A DNA stretch of 64,000 nucleotides from Lunularia cruciata (GCA_948567375.1 OX419760.1:4836001-4900000); one strand, 5' to 3'; counted from the stretch's first letter, positions 33,060-43,985 are shown. A program made the numbers and translations. Notes: a model not told the origin generated them from the letters alone.

Positions 33060-36000
33060 TGTCGGGGAAATTGTTTGGCCTTGAGAGTGCACCAAGCACC
33101 TGGCTGCTTGTGCTTAGTTTGTCTTTATTGTAGTTGATTTAGAGTTTCTCATAGACTGACGTTCTCTTCCTATTCTTGGTGTGTTGGAAATCTTAGCTTT
33201 GTAAAATTTTGGGGTTTCTTTGTTTCCTGATGTTGGGTTTCTTGAGGGTTTGTGTTTGTCTTTGGCCTTCACAGAACTGGCTAGTTCATGCGGGTTCAGC
33301 TATGGTTTTGGACCCAACGGTTCCTAGAAATGGCTTGGAATTTTACAAACAACAAATAGTATTCTATTCGGGCTTAACCCGACACCCAGACTACTGAATC
33401 AAACCATTCATATAGATGGACTGAGAGCTCCTAAAATGGAGCTTCCTCAACACTAGTCACAGATCGAACACACTATCATCTCAGGATTTGTCATTCATAA
33501 AATTTCAGCTGCGAGGTTCACAAGTTTGGACAAGCCAACCAACTCCAGTTCATACAGTGTTTACACCAAATTATGACAGAAAATCATTTCAGCTGGCGCT
33601 TTCACACACACTTTGTCCGATAACAGTAACGACAACTCACCCTCTGGACTTCTTCCTTCACCTCCCAGCAGCACTCCTGTCAATGCTTCCTTGCAAAGGT
33701 TTCTATTCCCAGCCAAAGATCCTTTCATGAAACGTCCTCAGCTCTCCTATTCACATGAATCAATTCTCGACCTCTTAACTGTTCCAGTCACTGTTGAAAC
33801 TTCAGCCACATTTTTGTGAAAAAAACCCGTGTCTCCACACACTTAGCTCCTCAATGTTCCACTTCTCAGAAACCCTCGACACATTCCCCAGTCTCATGTT
33901 CCTTCGAACCGGTCCTCTTCTTCCTTCATACTCCATTCACAAAGTACTTCCCCTCTTTGCTCTCTTTCCTTTGTTGCAAAGCACCTCACTTTTTAGAGAA
34001 CTTCTATCAGCAGTTCAGTGCACAACTATCTTTGACTCTCCGTTTTCAAAGTCCTGTGCCCGCATTTGCTCAGTCATTCATGTCACATGTCAGCTTTTCC
34101 CTTGAAAGTTCTCCCTCTTGTGTTTCTCCCCAAAACTCTCACTGTTCTTCTGTAAACACTTCTCCTCAAACCCTTGTCGATTCACAAAGCTTCCTGTCAG
34201 CCTCACTGATCTTCCGAAACTCCTCACTGTCTAAACTCCACCCTTGGGAAACAGTTTCCCTTAAAATTTCTCTGCCACTTCCCAAAACTCCACTCTTAGT
34301 CTTCTCAAAAATTCTCAGTGTCTCAACTCAACTCATGGGAAACATTTTTCACCTTTCAAATCCCACTTCTCAAAATCTCTCTCTCAGCCCTACTGATCTT
34401 CTAAAAAATGCTTACTGCCCAAAATTCAACTCTTGGGAAACATTTTCACCTTCAGGTCCTTTGCCACTTCCTTAAATCTCTCTCAGCCCTACAGGTCCTT
34501 TAAAAACTCCTCACTGTCAAACCCCATGTCCTGAGAAGCATTTCTCCTCCAAAATTCCCCTGCCAATTCCCTAAAATCCACAATCAGCTCTCCTGATCTT
34601 CTCAAAACTCCAGCTGACCAAAACTCACTCTTGGGCAAACATTTTCCCTTCAAGAACCCTTTGCCACTTCCCGAAACTTATCTCTCAGCCCTACTGGTCC
34701 TTTCAAAACTCCTCACTGTCAAACCCCATGTCCTGAGAAGCATTTTTCCTCCAAAGTTCCCCTACCAATTCCCGAAAATCCACACTCAGCCCTCGTGATC
34801 TTCTCAAAACTCCAGCTGACCAAAACTCACTCTCGGGGAAACATTTTCCCTTCAAGAACCGTTTGCCTCTTCCATAAACTTATCTCTCAGCCCTACTGGT
34901 CCTTTCAAAACTCCTCACTGTCAAACCCCATGTCCTGAGAAGCATTTTTCCTCCAAAGTTCCCCTGCCAACTCCCGAAAATCCACACTCAGCCCTCGTGA
35001 TCTTCTCAAAACTCCAGCTGACCAAAACTCCCTCTTGGGGAAACATTTTCGCTTCAAAAACCCTTTACCACTTCCCAAAACTTATCTCTCAGCCCTACTG
35101 GTCCTTTCAAAACTCCTCACTGTCAAACCCCATGTCCTAAGAAGCATTTTTCCAAATTTCCCCTGTCAATTCCCAAAAATCCACACTCAGCACTCCTGAT
35201 TTTCTCAAAACTTCAGCTGTCCAAAACTCCACTCTTGGGGAAACATTTTCCTTTGAAAAACCTTTTGCCCTTCCCGAAACTTATCTCCCAGACCTACAAA
35301 TCCTTTCTAAACTCCTCACTGTCAAACCCCATGTCCAGAGAAGCATTTCTCCTCCAAAGTTCCCTTGCCAAATCCCAAAAATCCACACTCAGCCTCTGTT
35401 TTTCCCAAAACTTCTCATTGTAAGAAACTCAACTCCTGGAAAGCATTGCTCCTTTGGAAACCCCTTTGTCACTTCCCAAAAACCCTACTGTCAGCCTCTA
35501 TTTTTCCCAAAACTTCTCACTATAAGAAACTCAACTCCTGGAAAGCATTGCTCCTTCAAAAACCCCTTTCTCACTTCCCGAAAACCCTACTATCAGCCTT
35601 TGTTTTTCCCAAAACTTCTCACTGTACGAAACTCAACTCCTGGGAAGTATTACTCCTTCAAAAACCGCTTTGTCACTTCCCAAAAACCTATCTCTCAGCC
35701 CTATTGGTCCTTTCGAAACTCCTCACTGTCAAACCCCATGTCCAGAGAAGCAGTTCTCCTCCAAGGTTCCCCTGCCAAATCCCAAAAATCCACACTCAGC
35801 CTTTGTTTTTCCCGAAACTTCTCACTGTAAGAAACTCAACTCCTGGAAAGCATTGCTCCTACAAAAACCCCTTTGTTACTTCTTGAAAACCCTATTGTCA
35901 GCCTCTGTTTTTCCCGAACTTCTCACTGTAAGAAACTCAACTCTTGGAAAGCATTGCTTCTTCAAAAATCCCTTTGTCACTTCCCAAAAACCCTATTGTC

Positions 36001-36298
36001 AGCCTCTGTTCTTCCCAAAACTTCTCACTGTAAGAAACTTTACTCTTGGAAAGCATTGCTCCTTTGAAAACCCCTTTGTCACTTCCTGTAAACCTATGTC
36101 TCGAGATTTACTTGCTCAAATGACACTAAATTAATATTCCCGAGATTCTAGTTCCATAAACAAGTCACGTGTTGGCGTCTCACAAAGTTGAGCTCCGAGT
36201 GTCGTGTAACAAAAGAAACTCTTGATATTAAGTATTACAAGGGGAAACTCTAGAGCTCACTAAATGGCACCAACTCTCTATGAATCAGTTTCCCGACA
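33060..36298. mobile_element. S2 insertion, 3.2 kb, long-LTR-like, repeat-filled
   Basis: S2 starts TGTCGGGGAAATTG and ends CAGTTTCCCGACA, so the ends are near-perfect inverted complements. It is related to S1 at both ends. Its middle and right part is a long tandem array. No RT, gag or transposase frame was recognised; the open plus-strand frames are repeat translations. The direct flanks (AGCAT and ACACC) do not match, so an exact target duplication is not supported. Confidence 0.62.
34190..36110 (+). repeat. Tandem array in S2, about 101-bp monomer, dimer organisation
   Basis: TCTCAGCCCTACTGGTCCTT recurs near 34681, 34884 and 35088, about 203 bp apart (a diverged copy at 34472). Each 203-bp unit splits into two related halves with the shared frame TCAGCC, TTCTCAAAACT, CTG, CAAAAC, GGGAAACATTT, TGCCACTTCC. 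After about 35390 the array changes to single 102-bp units (AGCCTCTGTTTTTCCCAAAAC near 35391, 35493, 35596), interrupted by one A-type unit, then continues. There are about 19 monomers in total. Successive register and type switches suggest unequal exchange within the array. Confidence 0.78.
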
Positions 36299-37400
36299 AC
36301 ACCGTCCTATCAACCAACAAAATAGGGCTGATTTGTATGCCATGCCTAAACTAGAGGAGATCCTTGATGCTATTGGGCATGCAAAGGTCTTCAATACTTT
36401 GGATCCTTGCACAAGATATCATTAGTTGCCAATCTAGAGGAGGATAAGTCCAAGATAACATTTTGGGCTATTGATCCTCACAACAAGGATGTCTTATATC
36501 AATGGAGGTTCTTATTATTTGGGTTAAAGAACACTCTTTTCAAGTTCCAAAGGATCATGGATAGGATCCAAGCAAAATTAGATTTTGCTTGATCCTATAT
36601 TGATTTTGGTCTATAGCATTATTGTGGAGGAGCATGAGAGATATTTGTTGGTGGTGTTTGAGAGATTGAGATCTCATAGACTCAAATTACATCTTTGGAA
36701 GTGTAAATTCTTCCACAAGCAAGTTGAGTATTTGGATCACACTATCTACCCTAGAGGACTTGGTGTTTAGAAGACAAAGGTGGAGGCCATTGCATGTATT
36801 CCTTGGCCTACGAATGTGAGCAGAATGAAAACATTCCTTGGGTTGGCAAACTTCTATCATTGATATGTTAGAGGATTTAGTGCCATTGCTAAGGTCTTGA
36901 CAAAGCTGACCAAGCTTAAACAAGAGTAGTGTTGGGAAGATGAGCAAAAGAGAGGTTTTAAAGAGCGTAAGGAGAGGTTGACATCTGGTCCTATTCTTAG
37001 GAGACTGATCAGAGGATGACCATTCCATGTTCACACTGGATTGGAGTATGTTGGGGCTTGGAGCAATGCTCACCCAACATGATGATGAAGGGAAGGAGTT
37101 TATGGTGGCCTATGCTAGTTGTTCCCACAATCCAATAAAATAAAAGTATAGGTTATATGAGAGAGAGTGTTTGGGAGTAGTGTGGGCAATAACACATTTC
37201 CAATGTTACTTATTTGGTAACCTCTTCATTCTCATCATTGATCATCAACCATTGACGAGGTTGATGGAATATAACAACCTTTCAAGGAAGCTTGCACAAT
37301 GGGCTCTAATTTTATAGGAGTATGATTTCATGGTTATTCATAGACATGGAGTGGTGAACCGTGATGCATATGGGTTGAGTAAAAACCCATGTTTGAGCCA
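36299..37400 (+). pseudogene. Ty3/gypsy RT and RNase H relic, sense
   Basis: Translation in shifting frames gives NRADLYAMPKLEEILDAIGH and AKVFNTLD (RT palm start), RLRSHRLKLHLWKCKFFHK and VEYLDHTIYPRGLGV (RT connection), then FIHTGLEYV-like and ITHFQCYLFGN (RNase H), and DHQPLTRLMEYNNLSRKLAQ followed by EYDFMVIHRHG. This order is typical for a gypsy element distinct from G1/G2. Frameshifts and stops are dense. Its LTRs were not identified. Confidence 0.7.
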
Positions 37401-38149
37401 ATAAGATCACACTGAAGCACGTTGGCATGGTGAGACAAATGAGGAGATGGCGTCAGGTTGGCATGTATCTACCTTTTTATATTTTTTGAGGCTTTTATGG
37501 TATCTCTCTCAAAGCATACAAGAAGAGTTATTGAGGTCATAGATCGAGAGGGTGGAGATATTGGTATAGTTTAGCAAGACATTCATGATGATGTCTTAGT
37601 GATGGATTAGCTTTGCACTAGTGTTGTGAGTGGTATAGTTGGTGCCAAGGAGAGAGACCATGTTCTTTAGCAAGCTAGGCGGTTTAGGGGTTTAGGGTTT
37701 AGGGTTGAAGTAACTGTTGGAGTAAAAAGTGGAGATATCTCTTGAACTAAGCATAAATGCTTTGAGACACTTTCCTATTAGAAGCATGGAAAGTTGTAGT
37801 TAATTTCCTTGTGTTTGGATCCTCTCAATGCTTTGCATGCTTGATTGGTGCACAATTGACTTGAATTGGAGTGAGTGCATTGAGCTTAGGTTTCTTTTCT
37901 TTTGGTGTGTTGTGTGTTCCTCCTTGGTGATGTTAGTCGTAATAATAAGCAAACCAAGAGTGTGTGTCATGATAGCAAGTTAGGTTGCTTTTTTCCTACT
38001 CCATGAAAAAAGTTTGGAAATTGGTGTAGAAGTTCTTGATGGTTGAGATAACAAGTGTGGGCAACCACCCATGATAGGTGTAGTTAAAATGTTATGTGTA
38101 TAGACTCCACAACTAGATAGCCAATGTGTTCTTAAAGAGAAATATTAAT
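37401..38149. other. Decayed repeat DNA with a short telomere-like run
   Basis: Positions 37681-37706 contain TTTAGGGGTTTAGGGTTTAGGG, cut here to its units: three near-consecutive plant telomere heptamers. From about 37790 to 38010 the sequence matches the R3 end block at 22150-22340. No gene is present. Confidence 0.5.
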
Positions 38150-38905
38150 CTCCATGTATCTACTTATCCATCTAGTTATCATGCATATCCTTTTTAGTTG
38201 GCATCATGGTGACCAAAGTATACCCTTCATGAGATCTCCACCAAATCCATCTCAAATGGGCCTTGAACCTACTTTGAATCAAAGCTCTCTCCATACTACT
38301 GTATTTATGGGAGTGCTAAAAGACTAATATATCATGAGTCAATCAACCCAAATACCAAGTCCCTTTTAAAGCACCAAAATTCTTCATATTGAAGGTAAAA
38401 AAACTCATATAGCTCCTCAAGAACCTCCAAACTCTTTGTCTTCCCCCTCTTGTAAGCTTGGGTCCAATGTTTGATTTCACAAGTTATCTCTATAACTATT
38501 GTAGCGGTGGAAGACTCATTGATTGGTTATTATACTAGAACCTTTGGAGCAATACTGCTATGCTTTGAACCACTAGAGTCCACACCATCAAAGCAAAAAA
38601 TATCTATACTGTAGCCTCAAGCTCCACATGTCTTCTAGTTGCATCCAAATTAAACCAAGGGTATATCCCAAGTAAACCATTCTCACTAGTAATCATACGC
38701 GGTGTGCCAAGAATACTACACTTTCTTGACATGTCACCTCCAACATGTACTTAAACCATCTTGATAAGCACAAAATTCACAAGTGTCCAAGTGATGATGC
38801 ATGTCAAGGATATCTTACATTGGTCAACAGATCCAACGCTCACAATCTAGGTCAAGCAATTTAGGTCATAGCTTGACTAAAACTGAATGGTTGGATGCTT
38901 TGACA
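38150..38905 (-). mobile_element. Right arm of an inverted repeat with 32.4-33.05 kb
   Basis: The minus strand follows the order of 32430-33055: TTACTTGGGATATACCC, GAAGACATGTGGAGCTTG, CCAAGCTTACAAGAGGGGGA, GTTTGGAGGTTCTTGAGGAG, GAAGAATTTTGGTGCT, AAAAAGGATATGCATG. The two arms are about 5.1 kb apart, with S2 and the gypsy RT between them. No reading frame is intact. Confidence 0.6.
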
Positions 38906-39490
38906 CTAGTGAATTGGGGATGATACCAGTCTAAAAAGCATCATCCACTTGGGCTCAACCAAATGTTGTAATGGAAAGTTCCAAATAAGTTTAGGACACC
39001 CCTTTTGATAAACATGGCAAAAAACAAAGAAAAAGAAAATAAAAAGACCTTTTTCAAAATTATTTTTCCTCATTTTTATCCATTTCTTTTCATACAGTCC
39101 CCATGGGACGATGGTGCATATCTTCAAGCTAATCAAAGCTTACACAGATGGCACCTTGTTCTCGAAGTCTTTGAAAGGCCTCAAATGGTCCAATTGCCTT
39201 AGGTTACTTAAGCAATCCGTGCCTTGTAATTGGTGGACTACTAGGATTTGAAAATGAAGTAGAGAGGTAGAAAACTTGACGATGATCGAAAGCTGAAATC
39301 AAAGTGCCAAGCTTCCCAACATTCTTGCATCTAAAAATTGTAGTGTTTCTGCATGTTGATTTAAGAATCGAAGGCGGAAAAAATTAATTTCTCAAAGCAA
39401 TCAATCCTTTAAAATAACTTATAAATCATTTATACCCGGACAACTTTCTGGAGCTAACTTTTCCGTAACCCAATTTTGTTGGAAATTTAT
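38906..39490. other. Intergenic, no recognised feature
   Basis: Short frames exist on both strands without recognisable domains. The mitochondrial-type sequence begins somewhere between 39480 and 39520. Confidence 0.4.
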
Positions 39491-39524
39491 ATATGGTTAG
39501 TTACCAGAAAAAAAATCTGTGCGC

Positions 39525-39598
39525 CATCACAAGAGGGATTTGAACCCCCCGAAGGCGAATTATGATCTCGCTATTCTACCCTACTAAACAATTTCGAC
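39525..39598 (-). tRNA. tRNA (anticodon CAU)-like relic
   Basis: The reverse complement folds as a 74-nt cloverleaf. The acceptor is GTCGAAA/TTGTGAT with one mismatch and two G-U pairs. The anticodon stem is GCGAG/TTCGC with loop ATCATAA (CAU), and the T arm is GGGGG TTCAAAT CCCTC. CAU would be a methionine tRNA or a lysidine-type isoleucine tRNA. The D arm is weak, so the gene is probably dead. It sits at the edge of the mitochondrial-type block. Confidence 0.45.
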
Positions 39599-39784
39599 AT
39601 GCTGATTATGATCCCGCTGTTATATTGAATCTAACGCTTTCTAGTGGTTGGGTTAGAACTCGCTTCACGCCGTGTGCTTTTCTTTATCTAGTCTATGGTC
39701 GCATAGCCCGAAGAGAAACTGGCCATCATGAAGGTTTGATTTGTCACGATCACGAAGGTTTGATAGGTTTGATTGTCCCGGTCT

Positions 39785-39875
39785 CCGTCAAGTGGAGCCG
39801 GCGGGTCTCTCCGGCTGGTCGGACACTCCGGGCTTCTCTCGTGGGTAGAGAGGTAAAGTCAAAGAAAATTTAGAA
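39785..39875 (+). repeat. Organelle-like repeat, second copy of 9665-9765
   Basis: Same order as 9665-9765 on the opposite strand, starting with the CTCC..GGAG hairpin (CTCCGTCAAGTGGAG). Confidence 0.6.
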
Positions 39876-40107
39876 TTTTTGAGGATTAAAGACGCGATCT
39901 TCACCCATAAAACGCGAAAATGAGAACACTCGACCATAGGGAGAGCACTGTCCGACAAGGGACGATTTTACAAAGAGGGAGGGACTAAAATTCTCTCAAA
40001 GAAACAAGAAATTCTACAGAAAAATTTAGTTAAATAATGTTTGATTTTTCTTAAAAAAAATAAATTAAATTTTATATTAAAAATTTAGAAAAATATATGT
40101 AATAAAA

Positions 40108-40617
40108 CTGCCAGCATCTGCAGTAAGACTGGGGCAAGTGTTATTCGGAATGACTAGGGCTGCACGTAGGCGGTGAATCCAGTTGCAAGTGAAAGTCGCC
40201 AGCATTCTGCCAGTTGAGTTGGCGGAATGGTTTCAGAACCAATTCACTGAAGTAACGCATATATGAAAGCGGAATTTCGTATGCAGCGATAAAATGCAAA
40301 ATTATACGAGGGAGCGCCAAAAGCGAAGGCAGCTTTCTTGTTCTTTAACTGACGCTAAAGTGAGGAAGCATAGGGAGCAAAGAGGATTAGATACCCTAAT
40401 AGTCCATGCTGTAAACGATGAGTGTTCGTTCCTTTGGTCTATTGTTATCGCACTCTTTTGGTCTAACTTAAGCTCGGTTTAATGATCAATTACTGCAAAG
40501 GTAGTGTACTAGATTGCTTTCTTCAATTTCCAAGGATCGTGAAGAATATGTGATGATCAGGGGCAGAAATAACGCGTTAAACTCTCCGCAGGGGGAGTAC
40601 GGCGCCAGGCTGAAACG
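40108..40617 (+). rRNA. rrnS: Mitochondrial-type SSU rRNA, central domain (5' of intron)
   Basis: The sequence runs from the 530-loop region (TGCCAGCA, then GTAAGACTGGGGCAAG) through GTTATTCGGAATGACT, GTAGGCGGTGAATCC, CGCCAAAAGCGAAGGCAGC, GGATTAGATACCCTAATAGT and TAACGCGTTAAACTC to CTGAAACG just before the intron, about E. coli 515 to 911. Several conserved positions are mutated: for example the expected CAGCAG/CCGCGG stretch reads CAGCATCTGCAG. An extra segment of about 60-70 bp lies near 40440-40540. It is therefore degenerate. The 5' domain of the same gene lies on the other strand at 44143-44775. Confidence 0.85.
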
Positions 40618-41220
40618 GTGCGCCATTTCACGATATATTATGCCCCCGGTCCAACATCAGGCAACAGGCGCCGTGCGAGTTGCAAATCACGCACGTAATG
40701 CTAGCAGCTCAGCGGACGCTATAACCAACAGCAATCCGGGGAAAGCCCAGGGGAGTATAGCATGCTGCTAAACGCAGATACAGATACAAGCACATCTATC
40801 GAGGTTGTCGTCGGAGCAACCAGCAGCAACGTTCATGGGTTCTATATCTGAGTCTACTGCGGGTCTACTTACCCGAATCAGCTAAGCTGCTTAAGAGTAT
40901 GGGTTCTCCCCAGAGTTTCCGGGGATCCATAATCCAACCGCTCATCAGAAACACCAAAGAAACAGGAAAGATGTGCAAGGACTCGAATCTAGAAACGACA
41001 TTGATATCGGAACTTGGGGTCCGCGGTATTCGCTGCAGGGGACAGACGCCTGATAGTAGCTTAACGCGCTAAGCAGGCAAGTATAACTACTCCATCAAGA
41101 ACATTCTCGGAGCATCGTGTCTCTTATGATAGAAATCAAGCCTCCGGAGATAGGAGGAGTTCATAAATTCCAAAATGAAAAGAAGAATTATCACAACAAA
41201 ATGCAATTTCCAGCAAACAC

Positions 41221-41406
41221 TAGACGTCGATATATTTAGACTAGTTTACAGCTAAAGAAATTGAAATCAAACCATATAAAACCTGGTGCGGATAAAGAGA
41301 GACGAGCAAGTATTAGACCTCGAGATATTTAGGCTACTTGTCGAACTAATGAAATCGAATCAAGCCATATGAAACCTGGTGCGGATAAAGCAACCTTTGG
41401 ACCGTT
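41221..41406 (+). repeat. 93-bp tandem duplication inside the intron ORF
   Basis: TAGACGTCGATATATTTAGA at 41221 and TAGACCTCGAGATATTTAGG at 41314 start two units 93 bp apart. Both contain the block AACCTGGTGCGGATAAAG (41280 and 41373). 93 bp is 31 codons, so frame is kept. The translated block (KPGADK) resembles the N-terminal RT-0 segment of group II maturases. Confidence 0.8.
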
Positions 41407-42931
41407 CCTCCCAACCCTATTTTGAGAAGGTCGTCCGTCAACTAAAAGACGAATCACCGTCCGTCACGAAGAGAATTCATTCCTAACGCAGACGGCAAGC
41501 TTCCCTGGGCATACCATCACCTAGAGACAAGATAGTACAAGACGTCATGAGGAGTATCCTTGAAGCTGTAGTCGAACCGCAGTTCCTGGATTCGTTCCAC
41601 AGAAGTAGACCTCATCGATCACCGCACACGAGTCTACGACAAATCCGTCGATGGACAGACATCTCCTGGATGATCGAAGAAAACGTCAAAGGATACTTCG
41701 GCGGCATCGATCATCACCTACTCGTGGGATTCATAGCAGAGTTGGTAAAGGACCACCCGCTTATCGCGCTTTGTTGCAAATTGGTACGCGCTGACTACGT
41801 AAACCAAGGCAGAGCAGAGCCACACGTGCTAACAAGGTACCTCAAAGAGAGATACTATCGCCTCTGCTTTCCAACTTGTCTACACCAGTTCGATCTATTC
41901 ATGGAGGAAATCAAAGTCAAATAAATAACGCCCGGTTGCGCTTTCCAAAACCAACCGATCTACTTGAAGGCCCAAATAAATACTACAAGCTTGTGGAATC
42001 ATCCAAGGCTTCTTCAGCCGAAATAATCCGAGCGAGACCTGATATGTTGAAAATTGTTTACTCGACTCAAATAGGTTCTAGGGTGCGTTAGATAGGATGG
42101 ATGATCGGGTTTACGGGCCCAAAAGTACAAATCAAAGAAGAGGTCTCCACCTCCCTCCAAAGAAACTAAAACTTTCGCTTGAGGTCGGAAAAACACGTAT
42201 TGTCAAGCGTATTACCAAGCGAAGCTTATGCCTAGGAACCTTAATATGTACGTGCAATGCCAGAAGGGTTCACAAGCAAGCCTCCTTCGGTAGAATACGC
42301 CTGTGCTGTTCATACCCATCGATATCCGGGATCTCTCACAAAGGGGGCGTGCGACGAAAAGGGAACGCCCAAAGCGGTGACCCAATGGATACTTCTAAAC
42401 GCGGGAGAAATAATCAACAAATATATGGCTGTGTTCCGGGGCTACTACACCTACTACTCATTCGCTGATGACATGCCCGACCCTCTCCGAAAAATACCCA
42501 TACTAAAATATTCTGCTGTCAACACTGTCGCCCGTAACTGGGGCTTAACACAGCCACGAGTAATAAAATGCTTCGGCTTGTATCTGATCTTCCGGGGATC
42601 ACACGAATGAGATCAAGCATAAGCTCAATTCCCCGCGATCCCTACGTAATCAACATACGAGCGCATGAATTTCGCCCTGAATCCGCCTTCGGACCCTGTA
42701 GTTGTATTTGATACAGGCTGCGCTCGTATACGGCTCCTACGAACAGGTGGAGATGCCCCACATAAAAAGACTAAACCGCGACAACGCGGTTTATGTAGGT
42801 TGACTGCCAAATTGAATCGTAAACAATTCCCAGTCTGCCTCAATTGTCATAGGAAAATTCATAAAGGGGAATACAACGGAATGAGGCTGGAACGATTACT
42901 GGCAAGGAAAAAAAGCATATTGATTAGTTAA
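41300..42931 (+). pseudogene. Group II intron maturase/RT with HNH domain, broken
   Basis: Such intron-encoded proteins help splicing and mobility. Fragments lie in family order over at least three frames. RT N-terminus: KPGADKATFG (about 41375). RT core: [19 protein letters not shown] (41665-41720) and FDLFMEEIK (near 41890). The catalytic region at 42083-42115 reads V-R-stop-I-G-W-M-I-G, so the YADD box and its aspartates are lost. KLKLSLEVGKT and LGTLI follow. Domain X is [11 protein letters not shown] (42430-42470). The HNH-like end is LCRLTAKLNRKQFPVCLNCH then RKIHKGEYNG (42795-42880). Stops at 41922 and 42608 and frame changes make it non-functional as DNA. RNA editing could not restore the shifts. 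Confidence 0.8.
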
Positions 42932-43014
42932 TGACAGGGAGAGCCATATGTAAACTGGCACGTATTGTTCGGATGGAGGTATATGTCTTCACATAGGAGT
43001 TGTTACGGACTCTA

Positions 43015-43985
43015 CCGAGGAATTGACGAGGCCATGCACGAGGGGTGGATCGTGTGGTTCAATTCGATTCAACGCGCAAAACCTTGACATTTGATAAGTG
43101 TGAATTTCCTTAACGGGATGGTAAGAAATTTCATACAGGCATTGCATGCCTGTCGTCAGCGCGTGTCTTGGAGACGTTGGGTTAAATCGTAGAACGATTG
43201 CAATCCTTGTTTTGTGTTCTTAAGCCATTGCTTTGGTTTCAATCCTTGACTATTGGAGAGTGATGAAGACTATGCAGTGAAAATGGAGGATACCGACGAG
43301 CTAAGTTTCTACAAACGCTGTATGGATCTGAAAACAATATGACCATATAAAGTTTTCATACGATACTTTCCGACAAACGAAACTTTCAGAGCATTGTACA
43401 CTTCACACTCCACACTCAGTTCCTCAATCTTAGTCAAAATAATTGACATTCGAAGCCATGTGCTGAACTCAAAAGAACTGCCAGTGATATGTTGAAGGAA
43501 AGTGTGGATGATGTCAATTCCCCTTGGCCTTTAGGGGTGGGTTACACACATGCTACGATAGCAATTACAATATGAAGCAATGCTGTAAGGCGGAGCGAAT
43601 CCAGAAAGATTGTCTAAGTTCGGGTTGTTCTCTGCAACTTGAGAACGTGAAGTTGGAATCGCTAGTAATCGCGGAACAGCATGCCGCGGTGAATCAGTAC
43701 TCGGGCCTTGTACGAACGTGAAGTTGGAATCGCTAGTAATCGCGGAACAGCATGCCGCGGTGAATCAGTACTCGGGCCTTGTACAAACTGCCCGTCAAAC
43801 CATGGGACTTGGTTTCGTCCGAAGCATCTACCAAAGATCACCCATTACTTGACATGTTCCACGCCGTTGTTGAATGCGCTCTACTAAAGTCATCGGTGAG
43901 ACCAAGTCATGTAAGAGACCAAGGTTCGACCATTGGCTGAGGTTAAGTTTTAGAAAGGTTGTTGCACGGAACTTGTGGTTAGATT
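43015..43985 (+). rRNA. rrnS: Mitochondrial-type SSU rRNA, 3' domain (after intron)
   Basis: It starts GGAATTGACGAGGCC, continues with TTCAATTCGATTCAACGCGC, CATACAGGCATTGCATGCC, TGTCGTCAGCGCGTGTC, GGTGGGTTACACACATGCTAC, GTTGGAATCGCTAGTAATCG and CCCGTCAAACCATGGGACTTG, and ends with a degenerate anti-Shine-Dalgarno-proximal end (AAAGGTTGTTGCACGGAAC). Much of the helix 33-39 region is replaced by unrelated AT-rich sequence (43200-43500), as in expanded or degraded mitochondrial rRNAs. A 71-bp tandem duplication (43643-43784) doubles the 1330-1390 region. The gene copy is not intact. Confidence 0.85.
43643..43784 (+). repeat. 71-bp tandem duplication in SSU rRNA 3' domain
   Basis: Two adjacent, almost identical units run GAACGTGAAGTTGGAATCGC to CGGGCCTTGTAC (43643-43713 and 43714-43784). 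They carry the conserved AATCGCTAGTAATCG and GCATGCCGCGGTGAAT segments. A working rRNA would have one copy. Near-identity points to a recent duplication. Confidence 0.9.

Larger units (their letters stand above)
40618..43014 (+). other. Group II intron inside the SSU rRNA gene
   Basis: It starts GTGCG at 40618, right after rRNA CTGAAACG. It ends before GAGGAATTGACG, which continues the rRNA. Domain V is visible at 42941-42972: GAGCCATATG pairs with CGTATTGTTC, and the catalytic AGC triad is present. A short domain VI-like hairpin follows (GTATATG..CACATAG). The insertion site is near E. coli position 911 in the universally conserved 910 region. Length is about 2.4 kb. The exact 3' end could shift by one or two bases. 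Intron class (IIA or IIB) was not determined. Confidence 0.8.

Noticed and set aside
28972-36110. CRISPR array
   Set aside because: Units are contiguous 90-101 bp tandem repeats without unique spacers, in a plant genome.
33794-36134. Plus-strand frames of 103-219 codons in S2
   Set aside because: Same reason: repetitive translation of the 101-bp array without start context or domain.
40108-43985. Plastid or bacterial 16S rRNA
   Set aside because: Signature segments (GGAATGACT, GTAGGCGGTGAATCC, end region) follow plant mitochondrial SSU rRNA better, and the interrupting intron encodes a mitochondrial-type maturase.
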